In this document: piece after piece, positions 25,662-35,425 of the stretch
Layout: the number at the start of each line of letters is the position of its first letter
How positions within the stretch are numbered: the first letter of the stretch is position 1
From: Thiospirochaeta perfilievii
GTDB lineage: Bacteria; Spirochaetota; Spirochaetia; DSM-2461
Length of the DNA stretch: 64,000 bases
Direction: 5' to 3'
Assembly: GCF_008329945.1 (NCBI RefSeq)
Contig: NZ_CP035807.1
Coordinates: 310,001 to 374,000, forward strand
The notes under the pieces: model-generated
Databases searched by the model: none
What the model was told of the DNA's origin: nothing
Seen by the model: the letters and a program-made list of their open reading frames with translations, nothing else
Made by a program: the position numbers and the translations under genes

Positions 25662-26546
25662 GTGTTGATTCATCAATTAGAATATTTTGAGAATATTAAA
25701 TTTAATAACTCTGATTTCCCATTTATACTTTTTACATCATTTGGATTAACTACTCATCCCCACTGGCATATAAACTCTGAATTAATGTATGTTGAAAAAG
25801 GAGAACTTACACTTTATATAAATGGTGAACCTAAAAAATGTTCAAAAGGTGATATCTTTTATCTACCACAAAATTATTTACATAGTGTTGTAACAAATTG
25901 TAGCTGTAAATATTATGTTCTTGTACTAGGTAAAGATCTATTATTAAGTGAAAAGGATGATCCAATACTAACACCAATTAAGTCTATAATCTCTGGAGAA
26001 ATAAAGACAAAACCTATTCAAATACAACCCGGAAACAGACAACACACACTGTTGTTACCAATAATAGAGAGTATAATTACTGAGGACACAACAGCAAAAT
26101 CTTTTTACAAAATTATGATAAAAACTTATGTAATACAGCTTTTCTCTCTACTATTACGTTATAATTCAGACATACAGGATAGTAATTTACAACCTATTAG
26201 TTCCAGGCTTCTAGATATAAAAAGAACATTAGATTACGTAACAAATAACTATATGAATAAAATTACTATAGAGAGTATTAGTAAAAACTTTGGACTAAGT
26301 GAACAACACTTCTCCCGTCTATTTAAACAATTTACTGGTAAAACATTTATAGAACACTTAACCCATTACCGTCTTGAGCAAGGAAAAAACCTTCTATTAA
26401 ATACTGATCTACCTGTTTCAAGAATCCCGGAATTAACCGGATTTTGTAACCCCTGTTACTTTTCCAGGGTTTATAAAAACCATTATGGCATTTCCCCAAC
26501 AGAAACCAGAAAAAAGTTAATGAAACAACAATCAATTAATATTTAA
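25662..26546 (+). CDS. AraC-family transcriptional regulator with cupin sensor
   Basis: 294 residues. The N-terminal half is a cupin-type sugar-sensing barrel (P-H-W-H-I-N-S-E-L-M-Y-V-E-K-G-E-L, K-G-D-I-F-Y-L-P-Q-N). The last 100 residues carry the double helix-turn-helix of AraC regulators (I-S-K-N-F-G-L-S-E-Q-H-F-S-R-L-F-K-Q-F-T-G-K and C-N-P-C-Y-F-S-R-V-Y-K-N-H-Y-G-I-S-P). The start is GTG, with GGGA about seven bases upstream; no ATG is near. It heads a plus-strand run with GH43, SGNH esterase and a second GH43, and is likely the activator of these and perhaps of the divergent esterase. Confidence 0.88.
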   Translation: MLIHQLEYFENIKFNNSDFPFILFTSFGLTTHPHWHINSELMYVEKGELTLYINGEPKKCSKGDIFYLPQNYLHSVVTNCSCKYYVLVLGKDLLLSEKDDPILTPIKSIISGEIKTKPIQIQPGNRQHTLLLPIIESIITEDTTAKSFYKIMIKTYVIQLFSLLLRYNSDIQDSNLQPISSRLLDIKRTLDYVTNNYMNKITIESISKNFGLSEQHFSRLFKQFTGKTFIEHLTHYRLEQGKNLLLNTDLPVSRIPELTGFCNPCYFSRVYKNHYGISPTETRKKLMKQQSINI

Positions 26547-26603
26547 CAAAATTTAGCAATATTTACTAAGACATAAAATTTTTCTTATTTTATCATTACC
26601 CCT

Positions 26604-28025
26604 ATGATGAATAATTTAAAACAAGGATTAAACCCCTATCTTCCATCCTGGGAATATATACCAGATGGTGAACCATATCTGTTTGAAGATAGAATTTATG
26701 TGTATGGATCCCATGATCGTTTTAACGGACATGGGTATTGTCTAAATGATTATGTATGCTGGTCAGCACCTGTAAACGAACCACAAAATTGGAGATACGA
26801 AGGTATAATATATAAAAAAACTGATGATCCGGCAAACCCAGATGCATCAATGTGTCTGTATGCTCCAGATGTTACAGTTGGACCAGATGGTAAATATTAT
26901 CTATTTTATGTTTTAGATAAACTACCAATTGTTTCTGTTGCAGTTTGTGATAAACCAGCAGGTAAATACAAGTTTCACGGTTATGTACACTACTTAGATG
27001 GAACAAAACTTGGAGAAAAAGATGGTGATGAACCACAATTTGATCCTGGTGTTTTAACTGAAGGGAATACAACATACCTATATACCGGCTTCTGCTCAAG
27101 GGCAGATAAATCAAGAAGTGGTGCTATGGGAATGGCTCTGGATTCAGATATGTTAACTATAATTGAAGAACCTAAAATAGTTGTTCCTAGCCAACCATAT
27201 AGCGAAGGCTCAGGGTTTGAAGGGCATGAATACTTTGAAGCAGCATCTATCAGAAAAATAGGTGATACTTACTATTTTGTATACTCCTCAATAGTAATGC
27301 ATGAACTCTGTTATGCTACAAGTAAAAACCCCCTTAAAGGTTTTGAATATCAGGGAGTTATTGTAAGTAATAATGACCTACATATTGATACATATAAAAA
27401 AGCAGAAACTCCAGCATATTACGGAGGAAACAACCATGGTAGTATAGTGGAAATGAACAACAGTTGGTATGTCTTTTACCATAGACACACAAATGGTAGT
27501 AACTTCTGTAGACAAGGTTGTATCGAAAAAATCGAAGTAGATAAAAATGGTAAAATAGCACAAGTGGAGATGACTTCTTGTGGTATTAATGGTGGACCTT
27601 TAGTAGGTAAAGGTGAATATCCAACATATATTGCTTGTAATTTATTCTGCGATAAAGAAGCTATATATGCTCCTTTTAACGCTTATATGGATAATAGATA
27701 CCCAATAATTACTCAAGATGGTAAAGATGGGGATGAAGAGATAGGTTATATTGGTAACATGATGAAATCAGCAACAGCTGGTTTTAAATATTTTAACTAT
27801 AAAGATGTTAAAAAAATAACACTTAAGGTTAGAGGTTATTGTCAAGGTAATTTTGAGATTAGAACTGAAATTAATGGACCTGTTCTTGCTACTATTAATG
27901 TGGATTTTACAAATGTTTGGAAAGAGTATACAACAGATATAAATATACCAAATGGAGTACATCCTCTATATATTACTTATGCAGGAGATGGTATTGCAAA
28001 CCTTGCTTCATTCATTCTGGAATAG
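26604..28025 (+). CDS. Glycoside hydrolase family 43 enzyme with C-terminal beta-sandwich
   Basis: 473 residues without signal peptide. Residues 8-330 are a five-bladed propeller of GH43: N-P-Y-L-P-S-W-E-Y-I-P-D-G-E-P-Y, A-P-D-V-T-V-G-P-D-G-K-Y-Y-L-F-Y, and F-E-A-A-S-I-R-K-I-G-D-T-Y-Y-F-V-Y. These carry the expected base, pKa modulator and acid positions. Residues about 345-473 form a carbohydrate-binding-like beta-sandwich (F-K-Y-F-N-Y-K, L-K-V-R-G). GH43 enzymes act on arabinosyl or xylosyl links. In this locus an arabinofuranosidase or beta-xylosidase acting on imported oligosaccharides is likely. No ribosome site is seen before ATG. Confidence 0.85.
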   Translation: MMNNLKQGLNPYLPSWEYIPDGEPYLFEDRIYVYGSHDRFNGHGYCLNDYVCWSAPVNEPQNWRYEGIIYKKTDDPANPDASMCLYAPDVTVGPDGKYYLFYVLDKLPIVSVAVCDKPAGKYKFHGYVHYLDGTKLGEKDGDEPQFDPGVLTEGNTTYLYTGFCSRADKSRSGAMGMALDSDMLTIIEEPKIVVPSQPYSEGSGFEGHEYFEAASIRKIGDTYYFVYSSIVMHELCYATSKNPLKGFEYQGVIVSNNDLHIDTYKKAETPAYYGGNNHGSIVEMNNSWYVFYHRHTNGSNFCRQGCIEKIEVDKNGKIAQVEMTSCGINGGPLVGKGEYPTYIACNLFCDKEAIYAPFNAYMDNRYPIITQDGKDGDEEIGYIGNMMKSATAGFKYFNYKDVKKITLKVRGYCQGNFEIRTEINGPVLATINVDFTNVWKEYTTDINIPNGVHPLYITYAGDGIANLASFILE

Positions 28026-28122
28026 CAATATAAATGTATAAAAAAGCAATAATTGGAAAGTAAAACAGAGGTAAACTCATTATTATTTAACCTGAATTAA
28101 TCAATAAATTGGGGTAATAATA

Positions 28123-29838
28123 ATGAGTGGACCAAAAGCACCTAAAGATCCAGAAAAGTTACGTCCTTATTTTTATATTATGAGGGACAAAGAGATTTTT
28201 GGTTCTAAACAAAAAAATGGAAGCGGAATTCAATTTATATATGAGAACGATGGCAGACTGATAAATAGTGCTAAAATAGTTGGAAATATAGAAAATAACG
28301 ATATATTAGAAAAATTTAAAACAGTAGATGGTTTTAGAGACGTTGTTCACAGTATAGGAATATCTATTGAACAAAATAACAGTGAAGAACATATTGAATT
28401 TATTTTTCAAATGTACGGTAAAAAAGATATTTATGGTGGTGGAACTATTTTAAGTACTATTTGTAGAACTAATGGAGCAGAGTCAAGAATCGTATTATCT
28501 GATATAAAATGGATGGAAGATGATTTTGAGCCTGGGCAGATAAAATTTATATTTAAAAAACATGAAAATATTGCTAAAGCAACAGTAAGACTATTCCTAA
28601 ATGATGGGTACACCGCACCTAAAGTTCAAGAAGAGAACGATATTGATTTTGAATCTAAAAATTACAAAAAAATGATAGAAAGATCACTAGTTTCAATGGG
28701 TAATCCATCAAGATTAATTGATGTTATAAATAGAGCTAAAGCGGGTGAAGATGTTACAGTTTCTTATATCGGAGGTTCTATTACACAGGGAGCTGGAGCT
28801 ATTCCTATTAACAGTTCCTGTTACCCTTATCAGTCCTATTTGGGTTTTAAAACTAGGTTTGGAAAAAATGATAATGTTAAATATATTAAAGCAGGAGTTG
28901 GTGGTACACCTTCTGAGTTAGGAATGATAAGATTCGATAGGGATGTTATACGGGATAAACAATTTCCAGATATTGTTGTAGTTGAGTTTGCAGTGAATGA
29001 TTACGGAGATGAAACAAAAGGTGATTGTTATGAGAGTCTTGTTCGTAAGATTTTAATGTTACCCAATAATCCTGCTGTGATTTTACTATTTTCAGTTTTT
29101 GCAAATGATGAAAATCTACAAACACGTTTAGCTCCAGTTGGTGAGCTTTATAACCTACCAATGGTAAGTATTTTAGACGCAGTAACACCTCAGTTTAAGT
29201 TAACTGAAAAAGACGGTAGAGTTTTAAACAAAAATCAATTCTTTTATGATATTTATCACCCACAGAATATAGGGCATAAAATAATGTCTGATTGTATTAT
29301 AAACCTATTTGATAAAATTAATAATTTAAATGAATCAAATAAAACTAAAACAGCAGATAATACATTAGAATTATTAAAACAGGATCCTGCTATAGGAAAA
29401 ACCTTTGAGAATGTAAAACTTCTTGATCGAAAAAACAGTTATATTAAATCTAATATTACCTATGGTGGATTTTCAGGTACAGATAAAGTTTTACAATCTG
29501 TTGAGATGGATGATAAATTAGAACCTGTTCCTCAATTTCCTTATAACTGGATGTATGAAGGTGATAAAAACAAGTCATCATTTAAAATGACAATCAGTTG
29601 TAAAGCTCTTTTATTAGTATTTAAAGACTCTGGAGAGACAGATGTTGCTAAAGCTAAAGTTTTTGTTAACGATAACTATATACTTACAGCAGATCCCCAT
29701 GAGAACGGATGGGTTCACTGTAACCCAATAATAATAATAAATGAAAAAACAAGTAAAGAATATAATGTCGAAATATGTATTGTAGATGGTGATGAAGATA
29801 AAAAGTTTACAATACTTGGTTTTGGTTATGTTGAATAA
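28123..29838 (+). CDS. SGNH/GDSL carbohydrate esterase, three domains
   Basis: 571 residues, no signal peptide. Residues about 210-400 are an SGNH hydrolase: Y-I-G-G-S219-I-T-Q-G, the glycine block G-V-G-G-T-P, the asparagine block F-A-V-N-D-Y, and H-P-Q-N-I-G-H for the catalytic Asp/His region. About 200 residues precede it, starting Y-F-Y-I-M-R-D-K-E-I-F, with beta-strand character. About 160 follow it, from Y-G-G-F-S-G-T-D to G-F-G-Y-V-E, also beta-rich. The flanking domains are probably sugar-binding. It should remove acetyl (or other acyl) groups from xylo-oligosaccharides inside the cell. GGGG lies nine bases before ATG. It lies in the run between two GH43 genes. Confidence 0.8.
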   Translation: MSGPKAPKDPEKLRPYFYIMRDKEIFGSKQKNGSGIQFIYENDGRLINSAKIVGNIENNDILEKFKTVDGFRDVVHSIGISIEQNNSEEHIEFIFQMYGKKDIYGGGTILSTICRTNGAESRIVLSDIKWMEDDFEPGQIKFIFKKHENIAKATVRLFLNDGYTAPKVQEENDIDFESKNYKKMIERSLVSMGNPSRLIDVINRAKAGEDVTVSYIGGSITQGAGAIPINSSCYPYQSYLGFKTRFGKNDNVKYIKAGVGGTPSELGMIRFDRDVIRDKQFPDIVVVEFAVNDYGDETKGDCYESLVRKILMLPNNPAVILLFSVFANDENLQTRLAPVGELYNLPMVSILDAVTPQFKLTEKDGRVLNKNQFFYDIYHPQNIGHKIMSDCIINLFDKINNLNESNKTKTADNTLELLKQDPAIGKTFENVKLLDRKNSYIKSNITYGGFSGTDKVLQSVEMDDKLEPVPQFPYNWMYEGDKNKSSFKMTISCKALLLVFKDSGETDVAKAKVFVNDNYILTADPHENGWVHCNPIIIINEKTSKEYNVEICIVDGDEDKKFTILGFGYVE

Positions 29839-29863
29839 AATAAATAAAACTAGGAGTTAAGCA

Positions 29864-31429
29864 GTGGTATCAGTAAAAAATCCCATATTAAGAGGATTCT
29901 ATCCCGATCCTTCAATTTGTAGAGTAGGAAAAGATTTTTATTTAGTAAATTCAAGTTTCGTATATTTCCCAGGAGTTCCTATATTCCATAGTAGGGATCT
30001 TGCTCACTGGGAGCAGATAGGAAATATTTTAGATAGGGAAGAACAGTGTCCCTTTGAAGGAAGCGAAATCTCCAAAGGTATTTTTGCACCAACAATAAGA
30101 TACCATAATGGTCTGTTTTACATGATTACTACAAATGTAAGTTTTGGTGGAAACTTTATTGTAACAGCAGAAAAACCAGAAGGTCCATGGTCAGACCCAT
30201 ATTATCTTGGAGCTGAAGCCCAGGGAATTGATCCTAGCCTATTTTTTGATGATGATGGGAAATGTTATTATGTAGGAACAAGACCAAACCCAGAAGGAGT
30301 CCGGTATAATGGTGACTGGGAAATATGGATTCAGGAACTAGATATAGCAAATATGAAACTAGTAGGTAAAAGTATGGCTATATGGAAAGGTGCAGTAAAA
30401 GATGTAATCTGGCCTGAAGGACCACATATCTATAAAATTAATGGGTACTATTATCTTCTTCATGCTGAAGGTGGAACAGGTCCTGAACATGCAATAAGTA
30501 TAGCAAGAAGTAAAGAGCTCTTTAAATGGTTTGAAGGAAGTCCAAGAAACCCAATATTTAGTCACAGAAACCTTGGTGTTGATTATCCTGTTATTTATGT
30601 TGGACATGGTGATTTTGTTGAAGATGGAGAAGGTAACTGGTATATTGTTATGTTAGCATCAAGACCTTGTAAAAAACATAGTAGTATGGGACGAGAAACA
30701 TTTCTTGCAAAAGTTACTTGGGAAAATGAGTGGCCAGTAATTAATCCTGGAATCGGTAAACTGGAAGACAAAGTAACATTACCATTTGAAGAGAGAAGAT
30801 TTGGAAATGAGTTTAGCAATCATGACCATTTTAACTTTTGGGGTGATAAACTCGATGATAGATTACTCGGTATAATAAAAAGATCAGAGGATATCTATTC
30901 TTTATCAGCTAAAGAAGGTTTTTTACGACTTTTTACACGAAAAGAGGTTATTTCGAATAAAGAGAATGCTTCATATTTAGGTATAAGACAAAAAAACTAT
31001 AAGTTTGATGTAAAAACAGGTATGTGTTTTACTCCACAAACAGAAAATGAAACAGCAGGTCTTGTATTATATCAAAACCACAGTAACAACCTAAGAATGG
31101 AAGTTTTAAAATCTGGTGATAAAAACATGTTTCGAATTACTGAACATATTAAAGATATTGATAATTTTATTGCTGAGTCAGAAATTTCAATTAAAGAGAA
31201 TAGTATAATTGAGATATTTCTTAGAGCCTCTGATCAAAATGCTGAAATATGGATTAAAGAAAAGGATGAAATGATACTTATCAAAAACAATATATCATTA
31301 TTACCTTATACAACAGAACAAGCTGGAGGATTTGTGGGATGTACAATTGGAATGTATACATCTAGTAATGGTACAAATAGTACAAATTACGCAGATTTTT
31401 CATGGTTCTCATACGATGGTAATGATTAA
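29864..31429 (+). CDS. Beta-xylosidase, GH43 with C-terminal domain
   Basis: 521 residues. The start N-P-I-L-R-G-F-Y-P-D-P-S-I-C-R and Y-L-V-N-S-S-F-V-Y-F-P-G-V-P-I-F are diagnostic of GH43 beta-xylosidases of the XynB type. Other marks are G-I-D-P-S-L-F-F-D-D-D-G-K and W-P-E-G-P-H-I-Y-K-I-N-G-Y-Y-Y-L with the general acid Glu. Residues about 320-521 form the C-terminal beta-sandwich that shapes the active site in this group. No signal peptide, so it cleaves xylose from oligosaccharides in the cytoplasm. It begins with GTG after TAGGAG. Sixth-frame alternatives are shadows. It closes the plus-strand run. Confidence 0.92.
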   Translation: MVSVKNPILRGFYPDPSICRVGKDFYLVNSSFVYFPGVPIFHSRDLAHWEQIGNILDREEQCPFEGSEISKGIFAPTIRYHNGLFYMITTNVSFGGNFIVTAEKPEGPWSDPYYLGAEAQGIDPSLFFDDDGKCYYVGTRPNPEGVRYNGDWEIWIQELDIANMKLVGKSMAIWKGAVKDVIWPEGPHIYKINGYYYLLHAEGGTGPEHAISIARSKELFKWFEGSPRNPIFSHRNLGVDYPVIYVGHGDFVEDGEGNWYIVMLASRPCKKHSSMGRETFLAKVTWENEWPVINPGIGKLEDKVTLPFEERRFGNEFSNHDHFNFWGDKLDDRLLGIIKRSEDIYSLSAKEGFLRLFTRKEVISNKENASYLGIRQKNYKFDVKTGMCFTPQTENETAGLVLYQNHSNNLRMEVLKSGDKNMFRITEHIKDIDNFIAESEISIKENSIIEIFLRASDQNAEIWIKEKDEMILIKNNISLLPYTTEQAGGFVGCTIGMYTSSNGTNSTNYADFSWFSYDGND

Positions 31430-31437
31430 TTAAGTAA

Positions 31438-32268
31438 TTAAGATATGTGCGCCTTTTTATATTCCCTAGGTGTACATCTTTTTTCTTGTTTAAAAATTCT
31501 TATAAAAGTTGATAAACTATTAAAACCAGAAGATAGAGCTATTTCAGTAATTGTATTTTCTTCATTTTCAAATAAGGATACTGCATAATTAATTCTAGTT
31601 TGATTTAAATATTTATGAAAAGTTATATTGTTAAATTGTTTAAATAGCCTAGAAAAATGAAACTTACTAATTCCAGCAACTTTTGAAATATCATCTAGTG
31701 TTAAATTTTCAGTACAATTTTTATTAATATAGTCACATACTTCAGCAAATTTTTTTGTATAATTATATTTTTCTGGAGTATAGATTTTTAAGGTTTCTTT
31801 ATTTTGATTGTTTTTAACATGAATAAAAATATCTAATAATAGGGAGTATGTACTTATCTGAGCCAAAGTTTTATCAAATTTATATTCTGAATTAATCTGT
31901 AATACCTTTCTATTAAGATCATTATACATTATAGGATTACTATCAGGGCTAATAGTTAAAAATGGTGTTATATTATCTAAAATTCCATTAAATGCTGAAC
32001 TATTTTCTAAACCTGACAAATCAGCTTTTACAATAAAAGTATCATCAGATGTTAAGTTTTTTGTAGAGTGTATAACTCCAGGAGAAATAAGCATAACATC
32101 TCCTTTTCTTAATATAGTTTCTCCTCCATTTATACGTATAACAAAAGGTTCTCCTATTGTTATGATTATTTTTATTAAATTATCACAATGTGGGGTGAAT
32201 TTTTCATTAATTTCATTTTGATACGCTTTTGAATAAGTATATGTTGTTGAATAAGCTAAAGAATTCAT
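31438..32268 (-). CDS. AraC-family transcriptional regulator
   Basis: 276 residues. The N-terminal cupin-like region (H-C-D-N-L-I-K-I-I, G-E-P-F-V-I-R-I-N-G-G-E, L-I-S-P-G-V-I-H-S-T) is followed by an AraC-type pair of helix-turn-helices (L-D-D-I-S-K-V-A-G-I-S-K-F-H-F-S-R-L-F-K and A-L-S-S-G-F-N-S-L-S-T-F-I-R-I-F-K). GAGG lies seven bases before ATG. It is convergent with the GH43 beta-xylosidase and lies downstream of the GH8/transport operon, separated by about 100 bases with a hairpin. It is the second of three AraC proteins in the xylan region. Confidence 0.87.
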   Translation of the reverse strand: MNSLAYSTTYTYSKAYQNEINEKFTPHCDNLIKIIITIGEPFVIRINGGETILRKGDVMLISPGVIHSTKNLTSDDTFIVKADLSGLENSSAFNGILDNITPFLTISPDSNPIMYNDLNRKVLQINSEYKFDKTLAQISTYSLLLDIFIHVKNNQNKETLKIYTPEKYNYTKKFAEVCDYINKNCTENLTLDDISKVAGISKFHFSRLFKQFNNITFHKYLNQTRINYAVSLFENEENTITEIALSSGFNSLSTFIRIFKQEKRCTPREYKKAHIS

Positions 32269-32294
32269 ATGTTTTCCTCATTTAAGTAATTAAT

Positions 32295-32343
32295 TTTCAT
32301 AAAATAAAGACTTTTAATAATTTGAGGTCTCTATTTTATGAAA
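32295..32343 (-). terminator. Long inverted repeat after the GH8 gene
   Basis: TTTCATAAAATA (32295-32306) pairs perfectly with TATTTTATGAAA (32332-32343), with a short inner GAC/GTC match. It follows the GH8 gene and precedes the AraC gene. It has no clear T-run, so it may be a weak terminator or an operator for the AraC promoter. Confidence 0.45.
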
Positions 32344-32369
32344 GGTTAGTTTTAAATATTATTTAACGA

Positions 32370-33500
32370 TTACCAGATTCTATACCTACCACTTAAAGCA
32401 AGCATTGCAAACATGTATAAACAGTTATCATAATAACGTCTCTCCCCTTTTCTTAAGGGTGTGTCCCAAAACTCTTTAACACATTGTAGAGCGTAGTCTC
32501 CATTAGATGCTAAAGAAGCCTGAGCATTTGTTGCAACTATGGCAACAGGATGCAGTGCACTTACATCTAAAATTTGACCATCAACTGTATATACACCACG
32601 GTTACAATCACCAACAGTTTTACAGAAAAAAACTTGTAAATTATTAGCCGTCTTTTGATGCCATTCACCATCGACTAAGTCATTTTTACACCACTGATAG
32701 TCGAGGCCAATGTTACCTATAGTCCTATATGCATCACTATAGTACCAATCATGTCTGCCAAAAATCTCTTGATCTCCATAATATGGTTCGCCTTCAAAAG
32801 TACTATATTCAGGATTAAGTCCAGTTACAGGATGACAAGCTTTTTTAAGATATTCTCTACTAGCTTTAGCAGCTTTTTTCCAAAAGGAACAATCTTCTTT
32901 ATTAGCCCATTTTGAAAATAGTTCATAAAAGTGTGGTAGATGATAAGATGGGTCTGTAAAATCACACTCTGTAATAAAACGAATTAAGTAGTTATTTTCA
33001 TCCCACATTGATCGACCATTTCCTGTTTCGCCTTTATGCACACAGGTATGTAGTAAATCTTTTGCTTCTTTAGAATAGTTGTAAATACCTTCGCCATCAC
33101 CCCACCGATGTGAGGCAAAGAACAGTGCCATTGCAAAAAATTCCTCACCATCTGGTGCTGGACCATAAGCATTTTTACTTCCATCTGTTCCAACAGACCA
33201 TGCAAAGTATCCACTATTTACACCTTCGGACATATACATATATTTTTTTGTCCATGTCCATAATGCATCAAATTCTTTTTTTCGATCCATTTGTACTGTC
33301 ATCATCATTCCATATGACATACCTTCAGATCGAACATCGTTATTACCTGTATCTTCTATATAACCCATAGTTTCATCCACCATGGAAAAAAAAGAATCAG
33401 CTCCATAAAATATCATTTCAAAAGTATCATTAACTCTTTTATCTATCTCTTCTTCTGAATATCCTGCTTCTTTAAATACATTTCTATACTCTTTTACCAT
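32370..33500 (-). CDS. Reducing-end xylose-releasing exo-oligoxylanase (GH8, Rex)
   Basis: 376 residues of a GH8 (alpha/alpha)6 barrel. The general acid Glu is in R-S-E-G-M-S-Y-G-M-M-M, and the Asp region is W-S-V-G-T-D-G-S-K-N-A-Y-G-P-A-P-D-G-E-E-F-F. These, with no signal peptide, fit Rex enzymes (EC 3.2.1.156), which cut single xylose units from the reducing end of xylo-oligosaccharides. I place the start at ATG 33500, one base after the permease stop; a TTG at 33521 would add seven residues. It is the last gene of the transport operon, so its product acts on the imported chains. Confidence 0.92.
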   Translation of the reverse strand: MVKEYRNVFKEAGYSEEEIDKRVNDTFEMIFYGADSFFSMVDETMGYIEDTGNNDVRSEGMSYGMMMTVQMDRKKEFDALWTWTKKYMYMSEGVNSGYFAWSVGTDGSKNAYGPAPDGEEFFAMALFFASHRWGDGEGIYNYSKEAKDLLHTCVHKGETGNGRSMWDENNYLIRFITECDFTDPSYHLPHFYELFSKWANKEDCSFWKKAAKASREYLKKACHPVTGLNPEYSTFEGEPYYGDQEIFGRHDWYYSDAYRTIGNIGLDYQWCKNDLVDGEWHQKTANNLQVFFCKTVGDCNRGVYTVDGQILDVSALHPVAIVATNAQASLASNGDYALQCVKEFWDTPLRKGERRYYDNCLYMFAMLALSGRYRIW

Positions 33501-33501
33501 A

Positions 33502-34392
33502 TTACTCTTTAACTCCACCAAGTGTTAAACCAGTTACAAAGTAACGTTGAAGAAATGGGTAAACACAAATAATAGGAAGCATAGTAATCATAGTTGCTGC
33601 AGCTCTAACTGAAGTAGGTGTAACTGAACCTGAATTATTTTTCATTGATTCTATAGATGTACTTTGGTTAGTAACTGAAGATAAAAGTTTCATAAGTTCA
33701 TATTGTAAAGTTGTAAGGTCATGACTCATTCTATTAAAAAGCATTGCATCAAACCATGAGTTCCACTGTCCTACAGCAACAAAAAGTGCTATTGTAGCAA
33801 ATACAGGGGTACATAGTGGCGCAATTATACGTAAGAATATTGTTGTATATCCAGCACCATCTAATTGTGCAGACTCTTCTAAACTATCAGGTATACCATT
33901 CATATATGTTCTAATAACAAGCATGTTAAAAGCGCTTAACATTCCAGGAATTACATATACGCCAAAACTATTTGTTAAACCTAGACCTTTGTACAAAAGA
34001 AATGTTGGTATTAAACCACCATTTACATACATTGTAACAACCCAAAAAATAGATAGTTGTTTCTTTAATAAAAATCCTTTTCTACTAACAATAAATGCAA
34101 GAATAGCATTTGATACCACCGATAAAAGAGTACCAAGAACTGTTCTAGATACGGTTATATACGCTCCTGTAATTAAGTTCTGTTTCTGTAATACAGTAAT
34201 ATAGTTTTTAAGAGAAAATCTTCTTGGGAACAGATAGATTCCTCCACGTAATGCATCTGTACCATCATTTAATGATATTGCCAACGTATTAATTATAGGG
34301 TATAGAGTGATAACAACAAAACTAATCATAAAGAGCCCATTAAAGGTTCTAAATAACATATCAGCAGTTGATGTTTTTTTTAAATTTATCAT
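33502..34392 (-). CDS. Carbohydrate ABC transporter permease (YtcP/LplC-like)
   Basis: About 296 residues with six membrane segments and the binding-protein-dependent permease loop (E-E-S-A-Q-L-D-G-A-G-Y-T-T-I-F-L-R-I-I-A-P-L). It is the second permease of an LplABC-type importer for oligosaccharides. AAGGAG seven bases before ATG 34392 fixes the start; a longer frame to 34428 overlaps the upstream gene without a ribosome site. C-terminal T-G-L-T-L-G-G-V-K-E is typical for this group. It is cotranscribed with the partner permease and solute-binding protein, and with GH8 one base downstream. Confidence 0.92.
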   Translation of the reverse strand: MINLKKTSTADMLFRTFNGLFMISFVVITLYPIINTLAISLNDGTDALRGGIYLFPRRFSLKNYITVLQKQNLITGAYITVSRTVLGTLLSVVSNAILAFIVSRKGFLLKKQLSIFWVVTMYVNGGLIPTFLLYKGLGLTNSFGVYVIPGMLSAFNMLVIRTYMNGIPDSLEESAQLDGAGYTTIFLRIIAPLCTPVFATIALFVAVGQWNSWFDAMLFNRMSHDLTTLQYELMKLLSSVTNQSTSIESMKNNSGSVTPTSVRAAATMITMLPIICVYPFLQRYFVTGLTLGGVKE

Positions 34393-34405
34393 AATTGATA
34401 TCTCC

Positions 34406-35362
34406 TTAGAACAAACTTTCTTGATCATTATGTTTTGCTATTTTATTAACTATAATGATTAAAATTATACTTACTAGACTTTTAAAGATTCCTGCAGCTG
34501 TACCTAGGGCATAATCACCCTGACTAATACCCCATTTTAGAACATAGATATCAATAGTTTGAGATACACTTTGAATCAACCCATTACCTAATAAATATTG
34601 GATCTCAAATCCAGCATTTAATATGTTTCCTACATTAATTAAAAGTAGAATGATTATTGTTGGTCTTATACCTGGTAGAGTAACATGCTTAATTCTAGTC
34701 CATCTTCCTGCACCATCAATCATAGCTGCTTCATATAAATTAGGGTCAATAGCAGTTATTGCTGCTAAATAAATAATTGCATTCCATCCAGTCTCCTTCC
34801 AAACATTTGCAAATGCAACTATTGGCCAGAAATATACACGATGTGCAAAAAAGTTAATTGGTGAATCTATTATATTAAACTTAACAAGTAACTCGTTTAT
34901 AATTCCACTTCCTGACAATGCATCATGTAGTATTCCTGTTACGATAATCCATGAAAGGAAATGGGGTAAATATGAAATGGTTTGTACAAGTTTCTTATAG
35001 CCCTTAAACATCATCTCATTAAGTAATATTGCAAAGACAATAGCCATAAAAAAGGTTGAAACAAGGTTTAAAATTCCCATTGCAAGAGTATTTCTAATAA
35101 CACGTATAAATGTTTGATCCGAAAATAACATCTTAAACTTTTTTAGACCTATAAAAGATGAATGGAAAATACCGTCTTTAGGTTTATAATCTTCAAACGC
35201 TGTAAGCCAACCTACTAGTGGTAAATAATAAAATATTACTCCATATATAACTATAATTGCGGTCCATATTAAAAGTATTCTCTGCCGCTTTATATCATTC
35301 CAGGGTATATTAAATTTCGGCTGTATAGTATTCCCACTATTTTTAACATTAGTTAAAAACAT
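34406..35362 (-). CDS. Carbohydrate ABC transporter permease (LplB-like)
   Basis: 318 residues with six predicted membrane segments. The EAA-type cytoplasmic loop is Y-E-A-A-M-I-D-G-A-G-R-W-T-R-I-K-H-V-T-L-P-G-I. The opening R-I-L-L-I-W-T-A and the A-F-E-D-Y-K-P segment match LplB/YteP permeases, which import polysaccharide fragments such as aldouronates or unsaturated galacturonides. AAGGAG precedes ATG. No ATP-binding subunit is encoded here; importers of this class commonly share a genome-wide MsmX-like ATPase. The solute-binding gene is 63 bases upstream. Confidence 0.92.
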   Translation of the reverse strand: MFLTNVKNSGNTIQPKFNIPWNDIKRQRILLIWTAIIVIYGVIFYYLPLVGWLTAFEDYKPKDGIFHSSFIGLKKFKMLFSDQTFIRVIRNTLAMGILNLVSTFFMAIVFAILLNEMMFKGYKKLVQTISYLPHFLSWIIVTGILHDALSGSGIINELLVKFNIIDSPINFFAHRVYFWPIVAFANVWKETGWNAIIYLAAITAIDPNLYEAAMIDGAGRWTRIKHVTLPGIRPTIIILLLINVGNILNAGFEIQYLLGNGLIQSVSQTIDIYVLKWGISQGDYALGTAAGIFKSLVSIILIIIVNKIAKHNDQESLF

Positions 35363-35425
35363 TTAATCGCTCCTTAACAAGGCTGAAATTAATCAGCCTC
35401 TTTCTTTAGATTTGAATCTTAAAGA

